DNA from: Eutreptiella sp. 'Long Island Sound 2002'
Lineage: Eukaryota; Euglenozoa; Euglenophyceae; Eutreptiales; Eutreptiaceae
Direction of reading: 5' to 3'
DNA: 64,000 bases
NCBI GenBank assembly: GCA_964036045.1
Contig: OZ038383.1
Coordinates: 33,375,394 to 33,439,393, forward strand
The first letter of the stretch is position 1. Each line of letters opens with the position of its first letter. A model generated the notes under the pieces. It was not told the DNA's origin and did not search any database. It was given only the letters and a program-made list of their open reading frames with translations. Position numbers and translations under genes: made by a program. This document shows positions 26,246 through 34,875 of the stretch, one piece after another.

Positions 26246-26984
26246 ATCTTGATAGTCCTTGGGTACGTCCATACGTACGCCAACCTGGTGGACCTTTTCA
26301 TTGAGCTGGCTTTGCAGAGGGAGAACGACTCCCATACGGAAAAATTTCTCAAGAGGCACCTGGGGAGAGGTGCCAACCACACTCATGATCATGGTGAGTC
26401 GCGAGGGTCCAAAACGCTCACTGACCCCAGTAAGGGTGGAGATAAGGGGGGGGGGGTAACCTACGTACCATGAAAGACGTGAACTCCGACACAGGTCTAC
26501 CCCCACTCGTCTACTGCAAACCTGTCAATGACAAGGGGGGACCTTGTCATGCCTCTGACTGCGACCATCGCAGTGGATGCGTGCTGCAACTAAACAGGCA
26601 GAAGCACAATAAAGATGGAAAAACAGTGAACCATTAGGACCACTTCAGGTGCACCATCACCTTCCAATTCTGTGGCAAACGTCGTCAGTAAAAGGACGAA
26701 TGCCACATCAAAAAGCGTGAGAGCGGTAAACTCAAACGCCAAGAGGCCGAACGCCAGAAAAACCAAACTCGTTCCAAAACCCCCAAGAATGGAGACAAGG
26801 GACGGAAGGGTGGAGTTAAAGGGGGTGGCAAGGATGGAACCCCCAACCATAACCTCAAGAGGCGCTCGTCAGCGCCCGCTACTTCTGCCGAGGAGTCTAT
26901 CTCCAAGAAGAGGCGATTGGCCTGGATGGCCAAATCGCTCATGGCTCTGGGGGTGGAGGTGAACTTTTCTGATGGAGAATAGGG
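26246..26984 (+). pseudogene. gypsy retrotransposon gag remnant
   Basis: Two coherent pieces remain. The first (26249 onward) encodes a helical stretch with YANLVDLFIELALQRENDS. The second reads across a TAA stop through a cysteine/histidine segment (FCGKRR...ECHIKKRE) compatible with a degraded nucleic-acid-binding knuckle, into a K/R-rich linker that ends KKRRLAWMAKSLMALGVEV before TAG at about 26982. Gag would package element RNA. The basic linker and its position directly upstream of the protease support this assignment. At least two stops and frame changes make it non-functional. Confidence 0.55.
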
Positions 26985-27044
26985 CGGTGGCTCTGAAGAG
27001 GAGGACTTGGTTTTCTGGATCCTCCTGAAAATTAGGGTCAGATT

Positions 27045-27287
27045 TTTCGGGCAGTGCTTGACACCGGCGCAACCCTCTCTATAGAGGCCCGGCCCCTGCT
27101 AAAAACTTTCAAGAAAACCAAGACTGTGGCCGTAAGGGTAGGTGATGGGCGAACCATCAATTCCCTCGGGGGTGTCGATGTGTCGATTTGTCTTGGCGAC
27201 GAATTTGTGATGCAGCACTGCAGAGTGCTGGACACTAACGCCTTTGACATTGTCATTGGCACCGACCTTCTACGGAAAAACCCCTAG
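27045..27287 (+). pseudogene. gypsy retrotransposon aspartic protease domain
   Basis: The frame contains the retropepsin active site LDTGAT near its start and a FDIVIGTDLL motif (the I-I-G-x-D hydrophobic-flap signature) about 60 residues later. The length of about 80 residues fits a retroviral-type protease that acts as a dimer to cut Gag-Pol. A stop follows directly after GTDLLRKNP. The active-site residues are intact, but the flanking frame is broken on both sides. Confidence 0.75.
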
Positions 27288-27479
27288 GTAAAAATGTTGT
27301 CCCTCAAACGTCCCTTTGCTCTTCACTGCGACTTCGGCAGAGGCCTCTTCTCCGTACCCTTGGAGCTGTTAGGATGAAAAGAGTCCGGGTTGCGCTACGC
27401 AGCACGGACAAACTATCGTACCGAAAACTACCAGTTAGCCAAACACGTCCTTGAAAACGGACTGGCGGCCTTGCAGGTA

Positions 27480-28229
27480 TCCCCGGATGACATCCAGGTC
27501 GAATTGTTCGCGAGCCAATGCTAGCATTTCATGCAGTTATTTTGCTCGAAGCATTTGAATAACGCCTTCCGCTTCTTGTGGAAAGTGATGGGCGTCGCGT
27601 ATGCTAACCCTCCCGTCTCTTTGCTCGCGAATGCTATGACCAAAATTGCCTATGAGGGAGGGAGGGTGGTCTTGTGTACCCCTAACTGGGGCAGATTAGG
27701 AGAACCTGCCTATTGGCGTCGACTGCTGGACCGAATGACCGTGGGAAAAGTGCAACTCCCCAGCGGTCCCATCTACGTGCCTGAGGATTTAGACACCGCT
27801 ATGCAGGCTCCGGAGTGGACCAGTTTCTTGTCCATCGTTGATGGATCCCTCAACCCTGTACCCCTGTGTGATCTTGACCATGTGCTAGTGCAAGAGGTCA
27901 TGGCCGAAAATTGTGGTCGGACCCTGTCGGATCTCAAAAAACCATCCCCTGAGCACACTTCAGCCACACTTACAGGGTGTGAATCCTACGATGATGAACT
28001 GGTACGTGCTATTGTGAGGGAAGATGCCCACAATCAGCTTTATGAAATCGCCAGCTCTATTCCCCCTGTTGACCCCAACTGTGTTGATCTCAAACGCAGT
28101 CTTCTTGGCCCAGCTATTGCTGGAGGAGGTAGATCTGGAGTCAACCTCACAGCAACGTTCTCGTGTTGGAAAACTTGTGCTTCACATGCAGCATGCATGC
28201 TGAGGAGAGTCCGCAGCTCAGCGCTCTAG
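27480..28229 (+). pseudogene. gypsy-encoded domain resembling phage/DIRS N6-adenine methyltransferase-like fold
   Basis: Between protease and RT lies a conserved-looking region of about 250 residues. Near its N-terminus it has an ELFAS segment, then a stop (TAG at about 27522), then MQLFCSKHLNNAFRFLWK, then YANPPVSLLANAMTKIAYEG, then RVVLCTPNWG and WRRLLDRMTVG. The order 'aspartate/FAS ... W ... NPP ... P-x-W' resembles the Dam-like adenine-methyltransferase domain known from phages and DIRS-type retrotransposons, in which NPP[FY] is the catalytic motif; here it is NPPV. A methyltransferase-like insert is unusual in a Ty3/gypsy pol. The resemblance is inferred from motif order only, and the fourth residue of the catalytic motif is atypical, so activity is doubtful. 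Confidence 0.4.
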
Positions 28230-28258
28230 CGCTCTAGCGCGGCCTGCGGCTAATAACA

Positions 28259-29087
28259 TGCCCCTGTCAGAGCATGACGCCCAGGAACTCCGAAAAATGC
28301 TGTACATGAGAGCCGAGAGCGACTTCAATACCTCAGACAGACCTAGAAATCCTCCATATGATATGAGGAGGATGATGAGCTCTACACACTACCTGACCCA
28401 GAGGTACCCCTGCTGTACTTTCTGAACTACACGCAACAATGTCCCCCAGAATGGGACGGCAGCACACTACTTGCCGAAACTGTTGATCGGCAGAAAAAAG
28501 ATGAACGTGGAAAGAGCAACCTCCATGCTGAGGAGGATTTCCAACAGAAAATCGAGAGTCTGAACCCTGACCCTCGACCGAAGAAACTGCTTCTGACCTA
28601 TGTGGAGGTGTTCCGCGCCTTGACGCCTCCCCTATCCTGCAAAAAAACTGGTCCACATGGACCTGAAACTGAAATTTGAGTTTGAGAAAACGCAGGTGAG
28701 ACATCGTCCCTACCCCGCTCCTCAGAAAGAGGTTGAATGAATCGAGCGGCAGATACCGGAATGTATTGATGCTGGCCTCGTGGAGGAATATAAGACAGAT
28801 GACTACCCCCCTCAGTGCAATCCGGGTTTCCTGGTTGCTAAATCCGGATCCACTGCCCTGCGACTGATTGTTGACTACGGGGAGGTCAATAAGAAAACCC
28901 AGAACCACTCGGCGAGTATTCCCAACATGGAAAACACCCTAGAGCGCATTGCTAAATGCAGGTATAAAACAAAAATGGACAACCGCAGTGGTTTCTGGCA
29001 AGTTGACTTAATTGCCGCAGCTCAAGAACTGCTGGCGTTTATAACCCCTAAGGGTCGTGTATTTAAATAGAAGGTTATCCCTTTGTA
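28259..29087 (+). pseudogene. gypsy reverse transcriptase, N-terminal half
   Basis: After a broken linker (28259-28640), the frame encodes the RT entry region (IPECIDAGLVEEYKTDDYP...), the motif-2 stretch ALRLIVDYGEVNKKT and motif A (TKMDNRSGFWQVDL). It stops at TAG (about 29068) just before KVIP, where gypsy RTs normally read on into PFG-x-x-NAP. Exactly there the collinear match ends at about 29087. The rest of the RT is found on the opposite strand at 36873-37858. The break is therefore an inversion joint, not simply a truncation. Confidence 0.8.
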
Positions 29088-29261
29088 CCTGCGGCTCGCT
29101 TTGAAATGTGAAGTTTGGGCTCAGTTGGGGCTAAAACAGCTCATTTGGGGCTAAGTGGTGTTTTTCAAGGGGTTTAATGTGAAAACTTGTGGCTTTCGGG
29201 GGTGGGTTGGGGTTTTGGAATGTCCCCAAAGCGATACCAATCCCTAGGCCAAAAGGATTTC
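29088..29261. other. G/T-rich spacer at left inversion joint
   Basis: Begins GTACCTGCGGCTC followed by GAAATGTGAAG and repeats of GGGGCTMA-type sequence. A related start (GTACCTGCGGCTC ... GAAATGTGAAG ... GGGGCTCATTTGGGGCTCAG) is present at 37851-37915 beside the other joint, in the same orientation. No coding potential. Confidence 0.6.
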
Positions 29262-29350
29262 ACCGGGGGGGGGGGGGGGTTCTTTTTTTTCGACGGCTCA
29301 CTTGACTGAGCACCCCGACTGAGCCGTCACTCAGCCGGCTCACTGAGCGC
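29262..29350 (+). repeat. element B left terminal inverted repeat
   Basis: Reads: G-run, TTC, T8, CGACGGCTCACTTGACTGAG, then CACCCCGACTGAGCCGTCAC. The reverse complement of 36735-36855 gives G7, TAGTAC, T7, GGCGACGGCTCAATTCAATGAG, CGCCCGACTGAGCCGTCAC. Small indels separate the two. The G-run hides any target-site duplication. Confidence 0.7.
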
Positions 29351-29435
29351 TCACTGAGCGCCCAGTAAGCGCCCAAAATGGCTCAGTGAGCGCTCAGTGA
29401 GAGCTAATTGGGGGCTCACTTAGGGCTCACTTAAC
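29290..29435. repeat. element B palindrome array 1 (left end)
   Basis: Tandem and inverted GAGCGCTC / CACTGAGCG / CGCTCAGTG units with one AAAATGG spacer, ending in GCTCACTTAGGGCTCACTTA. Each core is self-complementary and contains CpG. Confidence 0.85.
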
Positions 29436-29467
29436 ATGCACGGGCACAAATCATCCATCATAAGCAC

Positions 29468-31291
29468 TTACTTCGTCCTTTGTTGCAATGCACGTTCCAC
29501 AATCTTCCTCACCATGTTCTCTCTCCCCTTCCTCTCCCGCCGGGCACGTGACCAAGTCATGCACCGTCGTTGGAACCCCCTTTGCTTGGTCACAGCCCTA
29601 CTCTCCACCTCCCAACCTTCCTTGCGGAGGTTATCATCTAGTGTGTGGTTATCCACCACACACTGCAAGCCCGACCTATCGTTCAGCAAGCTGACCCCCC
29701 CACTATTCCGCAGCAGCCGTTTCAGTCGGACATGGCCGCCCTCCAATGCAAAGCAACTAAGCCTTACAATGGTCCCCCGCCGTGCAACATACGCATACAT
29801 GTGGTCAACCCACATGTGCGTCCACAAGGTCTTCCCCCATCCCAGGTCAAGGTGCCTTGCCCCCATGGTTAGTTGGCGTTGCAGCAAGGCAGGTTGTTCT
29901 GCACCACTCAGAAAGTCGTCCTTCTAGGCCACCTCGGCCATGGCCGCCAACGCCTCCCACCACTCCTTGCACACATCAACCCATGGCCTGCCCCCCACTT
30001 GATGGTTCCCAATCACCGGTGCAACCAGCTGCAACAGTGGGCCCCACAGCCGGGCCTTGACAAAGTGCGCAGCAGCCTCCAACTCCATGCGCACTTGTCC
30101 TTTGGCATTTGCCTTGTCCGCCCCCCACTTTTCAGGCCGCACCGTGCGGGCCACTTTCCGTGCCCCGTTTACAACCCCCTGCACCATGGTGGCCGCACTC
30201 TTCCTCGATACTCCTCCATGGGTCACCAGCCCCCGCACAATTCCATTGACCCCCGCAATGGCAACACGCAGGACTCCATGCGCACCGAAGTTGAGAACGC
30301 GACTGTCCGCCGGGATGTCACGAAACACCCCGGTCAGCCGTACATGGACCTTGATTCCTTCCAGGGCAACCTCTTGTCCCCCGAAGTTGCGCAAAACCGT
30401 TTCACGATTTGCGCCGCAGCAGTGGCACACCATGGCCCCGGGGCTCTTCTTGGTGAAGCCGTCCCTGCCGGCCAGCATGATGTGGGCCTTGCCATCGGCC
30501 CGGACGAAGAATAGTGGGCTGCGCGCCACCCCATCCGCATGCGGCAATTGCAGGGCCGTAGCAGCGCGGAGCTGCGTATCGAAGTCACACTCCGATTGCA
30601 TGCTGTGCACCGTGGCCCACATCTCGCTACCCTCGAACAGCCACTAGCTAGCAAGCTGTGTGGGCCCACAACCCGGTGCAACCACTGCACAGTGCACGTA
30701 GGCCCGATTCCACCGGTTGGTGCCGTCAACGCCGATGGTCACCCAGGTGTGGCGCTATGCGCCCGGTTGCAAGGCTTCCGGTGTGCGTACGGCACGCGCT
30801 TCATAGAGCAGGGCTAGCCGCTCAGCAGTATTGCAGTATGCCCCTTGCACCTCATACTCCCCCTCAAGGATACAAACCCGCCGGCTAGCAAGTTGGCTGA
30901 GGTGCTTCAGCCACGGGGCCACGTCGGCCCAGCTAACGGTGCTGTCCAGGTCGGGCAGCAGGTAGGCCATGTCGCGGCGCGACATGTGTGAACTACGCAT
31001 CCGCCACAGCACGCGCAAGGCCTCCGACTTGATGTCGGGATTGGTGTCCGTGGGCCGGCCATAGTCCTCAGGGACTAGCAGTATGCTACCATGGGGTTGG
31101 AGCTCGGCCCGATATTCCTCACATAGGGAGGCCGCCACCGCGGCCTCCAGATGCTCAATCCGGGGTGCGCGCTGGCGCTGCGTTCCCAACAAGGAAAAGG
31201 GACGGTTAGGTGGCATTTTGTGTAGCACATGTGGTATAGGTGTAGTGCCACATGCAGTCCCCGTGCTTGCGGCACACTTATCTCCGTTCAC
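29468..31291 (-). pseudogene. element B transposase-like protein (family shared with element A)
   Basis: One minus-strand frame about 600 codons long, interrupted by three in-frame TAG codons (30755-30757, 30644-30646, 29924-29926). It aligns along its length with the plus-strand gene at 60612-62384. Conserved blocks in order are: an N-terminal stretch (RPFSLLGTQRQR); LWRMRSSHMSR; VTIGVDGTNR, with a candidate first catalytic Asp; DFDTQLRAAT; RADGKAHIMLAG; CHCC, a CxxC-type motif; FGAHGVLRVAIAGVNG; DKANAKGQVRME; WWEAL; WVDHMYAYVARR; and FALEGGHVRLKRLLRNSGG, with a candidate catalytic Glu. The acidic residues, the CxxC and the LHGVLR / E-x-x-H-x-x-LK blocks suggest a DDE-type transposase, perhaps related to KDZ-like or other zinc-binding families. 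That is inference. The TAG in LAS*WLF stands where copy A has Trp. Confidence 0.6.
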
Positions 31292-31407
31292 ATCTCTTTG
31301 CTACCCCCCCCCCACCTGTTTCCCCTTGATGGTTGTCCCCTTCTAGCCTTCCCCCCCCTTGCCCCTGCAGGATTCACACTCTTCGTCGGGGTGGGGTAGT
31401 GAGGTTG

Positions 31408-31525
31408 CACCAGGGTGTTTGTCCCCCCCCCCCCCGGGATGCCGCCAGGGTGTTTGTCCCGTCATCCCCCCCCCCCCCGGGGATGCCGCCAGGGTGTTTG
31501 TCCCATCATGCGCCCCCCCCCCCCG
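31408..31525. repeat. ~47-bp tandem repeat with poly-C
   Basis: GATGCCGCCAGGGTGTTTGT followed by a short CC-containing junction and C10-13 occurs about three times. It lies upstream of the element B transposase-like gene. The open frames here are proline/glycine artefacts. Confidence 0.8.
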
Positions 31526-31718
31526 CAGCGTCTCCCATTGGCCCCTTTGATGCCTCCCGGTTGATGCCGTAATATGCGCTGCAGCCCCCCCCCCCCCCCC
31601 CAGCCTTGGCACACACCCTGTCTTCAGCCCCTAGTGGTATGTGGCACATCCCCCTCGCACCCCCTGCCCACAACCACCAGTTTGTGGCGGCCAACAATGC
31701 GAGGGCCCAGCCATCCAC

Positions 31719-31892
31719 CCGACTGAGAGCTCACTGAGCCGTTTGACTGAGCTGTTTGGGGCGCTCACTGAGCGCTCAGTGAGCGCTCACTGCGCCGTTT
31801 GGCACGCTTAGTGAGCGCTCAGTGAGCGCTCCAAATGGCTCAGTGAGCGCTCAGTGAGCTCTCAGTGAGCTCTCAGTTAGCTCTCAGTCACT
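31719..31892. repeat. element B palindrome array 2 (coiled-coil/transposase spacer)
   Basis: Repeats of GCTCACTGAGCGCTCAGTGA and reverse forms, separated by CGTTTGG/CCAAATGG spacers, ending in AGCTCTCAGT units. It sits in the spacer equivalent to 60345-60500 of element A. Confidence 0.85.
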
Positions 31893-31959
31893 GCACACCT
31901 AAAGACAGGCACTACACAGGCACCACACAAAAGGCCAATACGTTTTTCAAAAAGACTGT

Positions 31960-32385
31960 TTGCAGTCTGAACATGCCGCAGGGGCCAGATCTGGTCTGCT
32001 CCTGTACTTGTTCGTGACACAGGCCCATAACAGGGCCGAAAGAGGTGGCCCCTGGCCTGCTTGAAAAAAAAGGGCGCAACATACCACAGGGGCCAGAGTT
32101 GGCCCTGATCTTGAACACAGGCCCACAAGAGGGCTGAAAGTGGTGGCCCCTGGCCTGCGTGAAAAAAAGCCGCACATCAGAGCTGAAAGTGATGGCCCCC
32201 GGCCCCCTTGAAAAATTTTCAGCTCCGTGAATATTGTCAAAGTAACATACAACTGCAATTCGTAAACGGCCAGAATTACGGCACGCTGTGAAAGAAAGGC
32301 ACACAGCAGGGCAGAAAGTGGTGGCCCAGGAAGTACACAACACGCTGCAATCTGTGGCCCCATGCCCCCCAGAAGAAATTTCAGC
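31960..32385. repeat. degenerate 50-100 bp tandem repeat in element B
   Basis: The block GGGC.GAAAGTGGTGGCCC (C/T)TGGCC...TGAAAAAAA recurs at about 32035, 32135, 32183 and 32310 with variable intervening sequence. It is non-coding and lies between array 2 and the coiled-coil gene. Confidence 0.65.
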
Positions 32386-32448
32386 CCCAATGCTCAACAA
32401 CAATATATACCATACATATATACGAACCACGTAGTCGCGGTCCAGCGG

Positions 32449-33057
32449 CTACCACAGAGCCACAGTTCCAGGGAGAGAACCCAGACTGCCAACCACGGAT
32501 TCTGGCTCCCAGCCAGGCTGATGAGCAGCCGCCACCACATCCGACCGATACCGGCAGTCGGCGTTCTGCAGGCGGGTGGACACTCCCGCCTCAACCTTCG
32601 GCAGGCTGTCCACGCTCAGGTCCGGCATTGTGGTTGTTCGAGCCAGCCCCGCAATGGTCTGCAGCCGCTGGCACGACGACTTGGCGTCGGTCATCAGCCG
32701 CGTGGCCAAGTTGGCGTACTCCAACAGTCCCCATGCCAGGAACTGCATTGACCGCGCGTTGTAGGTGGCGGGGGGTGCAGCCGGAACCCATGACTGGGAG
32801 GGGGTTGCAGCCCCCGGCCCAAATTCAATGTGCTTCAAGCCCTTGGACCCCTGCAGCACCTCCAGGCGTGCCTCACTGCCAGCCCGTTGGCGCTCAGAGT
32901 CCATGAGCTGGGCCTGCGGGTCGTCCCGCTGCCGCTTGACCGTGTCCAGCTCCTCCTTGAGACGGGAGGCTGCTTCCGCTGCCAGACGGGCAGCATCCCG
33001 CTCTTGGCGGAACTGGTCACGGTCACGGCATGCCTCCCGGTACACGTTCATGGGCAC
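32449..33057 (-). CDS. element B coiled-coil protein
   Basis: Open frame of 202 codons; the first in-frame ATG is two codons in, at 33051. Residues about 8-70 are strongly helical and charged with heptad-like hydrophobics (REACRDRDQFRQERDAARLA ... RLKEELDTVKRQRDD), a probable coiled coil. The remainder is Ala/Ser/Pro-rich with a second possible helix around 108-150. It follows protein B on the same strand with no palindrome array between them, as in element A, where the counterpart is at 59707-60033. A role in multimerisation or as an accessory of the transposition complex is plausible but unproven. Confidence 0.5.
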   Translation of the reverse strand: MPMNVYREACRDRDQFRQERDAARLAAEAASRLKEELDTVKRQRDDPQAQLMDSERQRAGSEARLEVLQGSKGLKHIEFGPGAATPSQSWVPAAPPATYNARSMQFLAWGLLEYANLATRLMTDAKSSCQRLQTIAGLARTTTMPDLSVDSLPKVEAGVSTRLQNADCRYRSDVVAAAHQPGWEPESVVGSLGSLPGTVALW

Positions 33058-33105
33058 GGTGCCCGGTGACCCAGGCTCACGAAGGGGGCACCCCAGAGCC
33101 GCCTT

Positions 33106-34136
33106 TTATGGTGCGGCTGCATTTCCCTTGCCCGCCAGCTTTTTGGGGGTGGCGGGGGGGTTGCTGTCCTTGGCTGCCCGCTTTTTTCCTTTCCCGGTCC
33201 CACTGCGGGTAGTCCGATCACTGCGGGCTCCATCACTCTTCCCCCCATCCGTCACCTCCCCATCACTAACCACCTCTTGGTCGATGACGTCCTCCCCGAA
33301 GCGCTGGCACGGAAGGTGGCGACGTGGCCACGCATGGCGTGCCAAGCCTCCGAGAAAAACCCCTCCCCCTGCACTTCCCATGACGCCACCTGCTTAAAAG
33401 CAACTGAGCCAGCGCGGGCCAGCAACCCCCCTCCTCCGACCCCACGGCTAGGTCCAAGCACCAGTGTTTTGGACCCCAGACGGTAGGCAAAGCGGGCTAC
33501 AAAAAATCCCCCCTCCCCTGCCACAAGCCCACAATCCTCGGAGACGGTCACCCTGCACGGCAGGTGCATCTGGGTGGGCGTCGTTGTCTGCGCGGCGGTG
33601 ACCGCGTTGAGGGTGACGCTCCAATACCACCTCTCGGTGGAGTGCCGCGGTACCCCCTTCACGTGAACCGTCCTGTTGACGAGGTACGCCGGTGCGGGCT
33701 GCTTGTTGACCGGGGCAATGTAGAGCCCCAAGTAGCCCGCGCGTACATCACTAGCCCGGGGTGCCTGCACCGTGGGGAAAGGGACCGGGGACCCGATGGC
33801 CAGGTCGACGAGTGATGGGCCCACCGGCCCGTGACCCTTGTCAACTGCCGCTGCCCTCTCGCCCGCGGCTGTCACCATCGCGGGCTCCGCTTCCGATGCC
33901 CCCGGCACCAGCTCCTTCGTCACTGACGCCAGTTGCAGCTGCCGTCGAAGCAGTGGTCGTGAGGAACTCCTGGCACCTTCGGTGCACGGCGCAAACGTTA
34001 CCGGACGTTGACTCTGTGTTTTGCTCCCGTTTGCATCAACCAAAGGCTCGTGGAGGGGGAATTGAGACTGCAAATGTAGGGGGGGGCGACTACCAAAGTA
34101 CCAGTTTCGATGAAGATGCAAATGGCAGCAAAGCAC
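33106..34136 (-). pseudogene. element B 'protein B', conserved unknown, frameshifted near 33300
   Basis: The 294-codon frame (33252-34136) has no ATG at its start (GTG); the first in-frame Met is residue 87, so the N-terminus is uncertain. The conserved core aligns with 56687-57499 and 58892-59702: WYWSVTL (170-176), a PC pair (193-194), RFAYRLGS (215-222), GSVAFKQVASW (243-253) and AWHAMRGHV (264-272). Past HVATFR the frame drifts. The matching tail continues in another frame (33106-33300) as DVIDQEVVSDGE, then a basic KGKKRAAKDSN / TPKK segment that resembles a nuclear localisation signal. Acidic-then-basic tails are seen in all three copies. I do not recognise the fold; the alternating strands suggest a compact beta-rich domain. 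Function unknown. Confidence 0.5.
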
Positions 34137-34162
34137 TGCAACGGCCTGGTCCCGGATTCCAC

Positions 34163-34360
34163 CTCACTGAGACCTCAGTGAGCCGTCAGTGAGAGGTAAT
34201 TGGGCTCACTGAGCGCTCACTACGCCGTTTGGCGCGCTCAGTGAGCGCTCACTGAGCGCTCAGTGAGCGCGCCAAACGGCGCAGTGAGCGCTCAGTGAGC
34301 GCGCCAAATGGCTTAGTGAGCGCTCACTGAGCGCGCCAAACGGCTCAGTCAGCTCTCAGT
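34163..34360. repeat. element B palindrome array 3 (oxygenase/protein B spacer)
   Basis: The longest array of the element: repeated CTCACTGAGCGCTCAGTGAG palindromes with CGCCAAACGG / CCGTTTGGCG spacers in both orientations. It sits in the spacer equivalent to 56378-56605 and 58664-58803 of element A. Confidence 0.88.
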
Positions 34361-34875
34361 TGCACCTCCGGACTGGCAGCTGCAACTGGCGGCAGCATGC
34401 CGGAGCTGCCTCAGCACAGTCCCATGCAGGCTATACACAGGGCCTGTACAGGCCCCCATACAGGCCCCGTAAAGGCCAGCAAACTGGCACGGCCTGTGCA
34501 GGAGGCCCACGCGCTGGCCACCTTGTGCACATGTTAAGCCCACTCGTGCGGCACCTTGTGCACATGTTAAGCCCGCTCGTGGGGCCTTACACACATAACA
34601 CACAAGGAACCCCCTGCCAGCCCACAGCCCCACAGGCCCACAGCCCCGAACCCGCCTTTCCAAACACCCTGGTGCACCCCACCACCAGCCAGTCGCGCCC
34701 CCTACCAATATTCCCCCCAACACCCCGGTGTGAATTATGCAGGGCAGGGGGAAGGGAGTTACACCTTGCTGCTGCAGATGCAGCGCATCAAAAGCGGGAC
34801 CTCGGCGCCCGCATCGCTCCTCGTACAGCGCTTCTCTGGCCCGCGATGCCACGAGAAGCCGAGCAGCAAAGCCTG

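Noticed and set aside
29290-29435. CRISPR array
   Set aside because: Palindromic units are adjacent with no regular unique spacers, occur in both orientations, and sit at transposon ends in a eukaryotic context.
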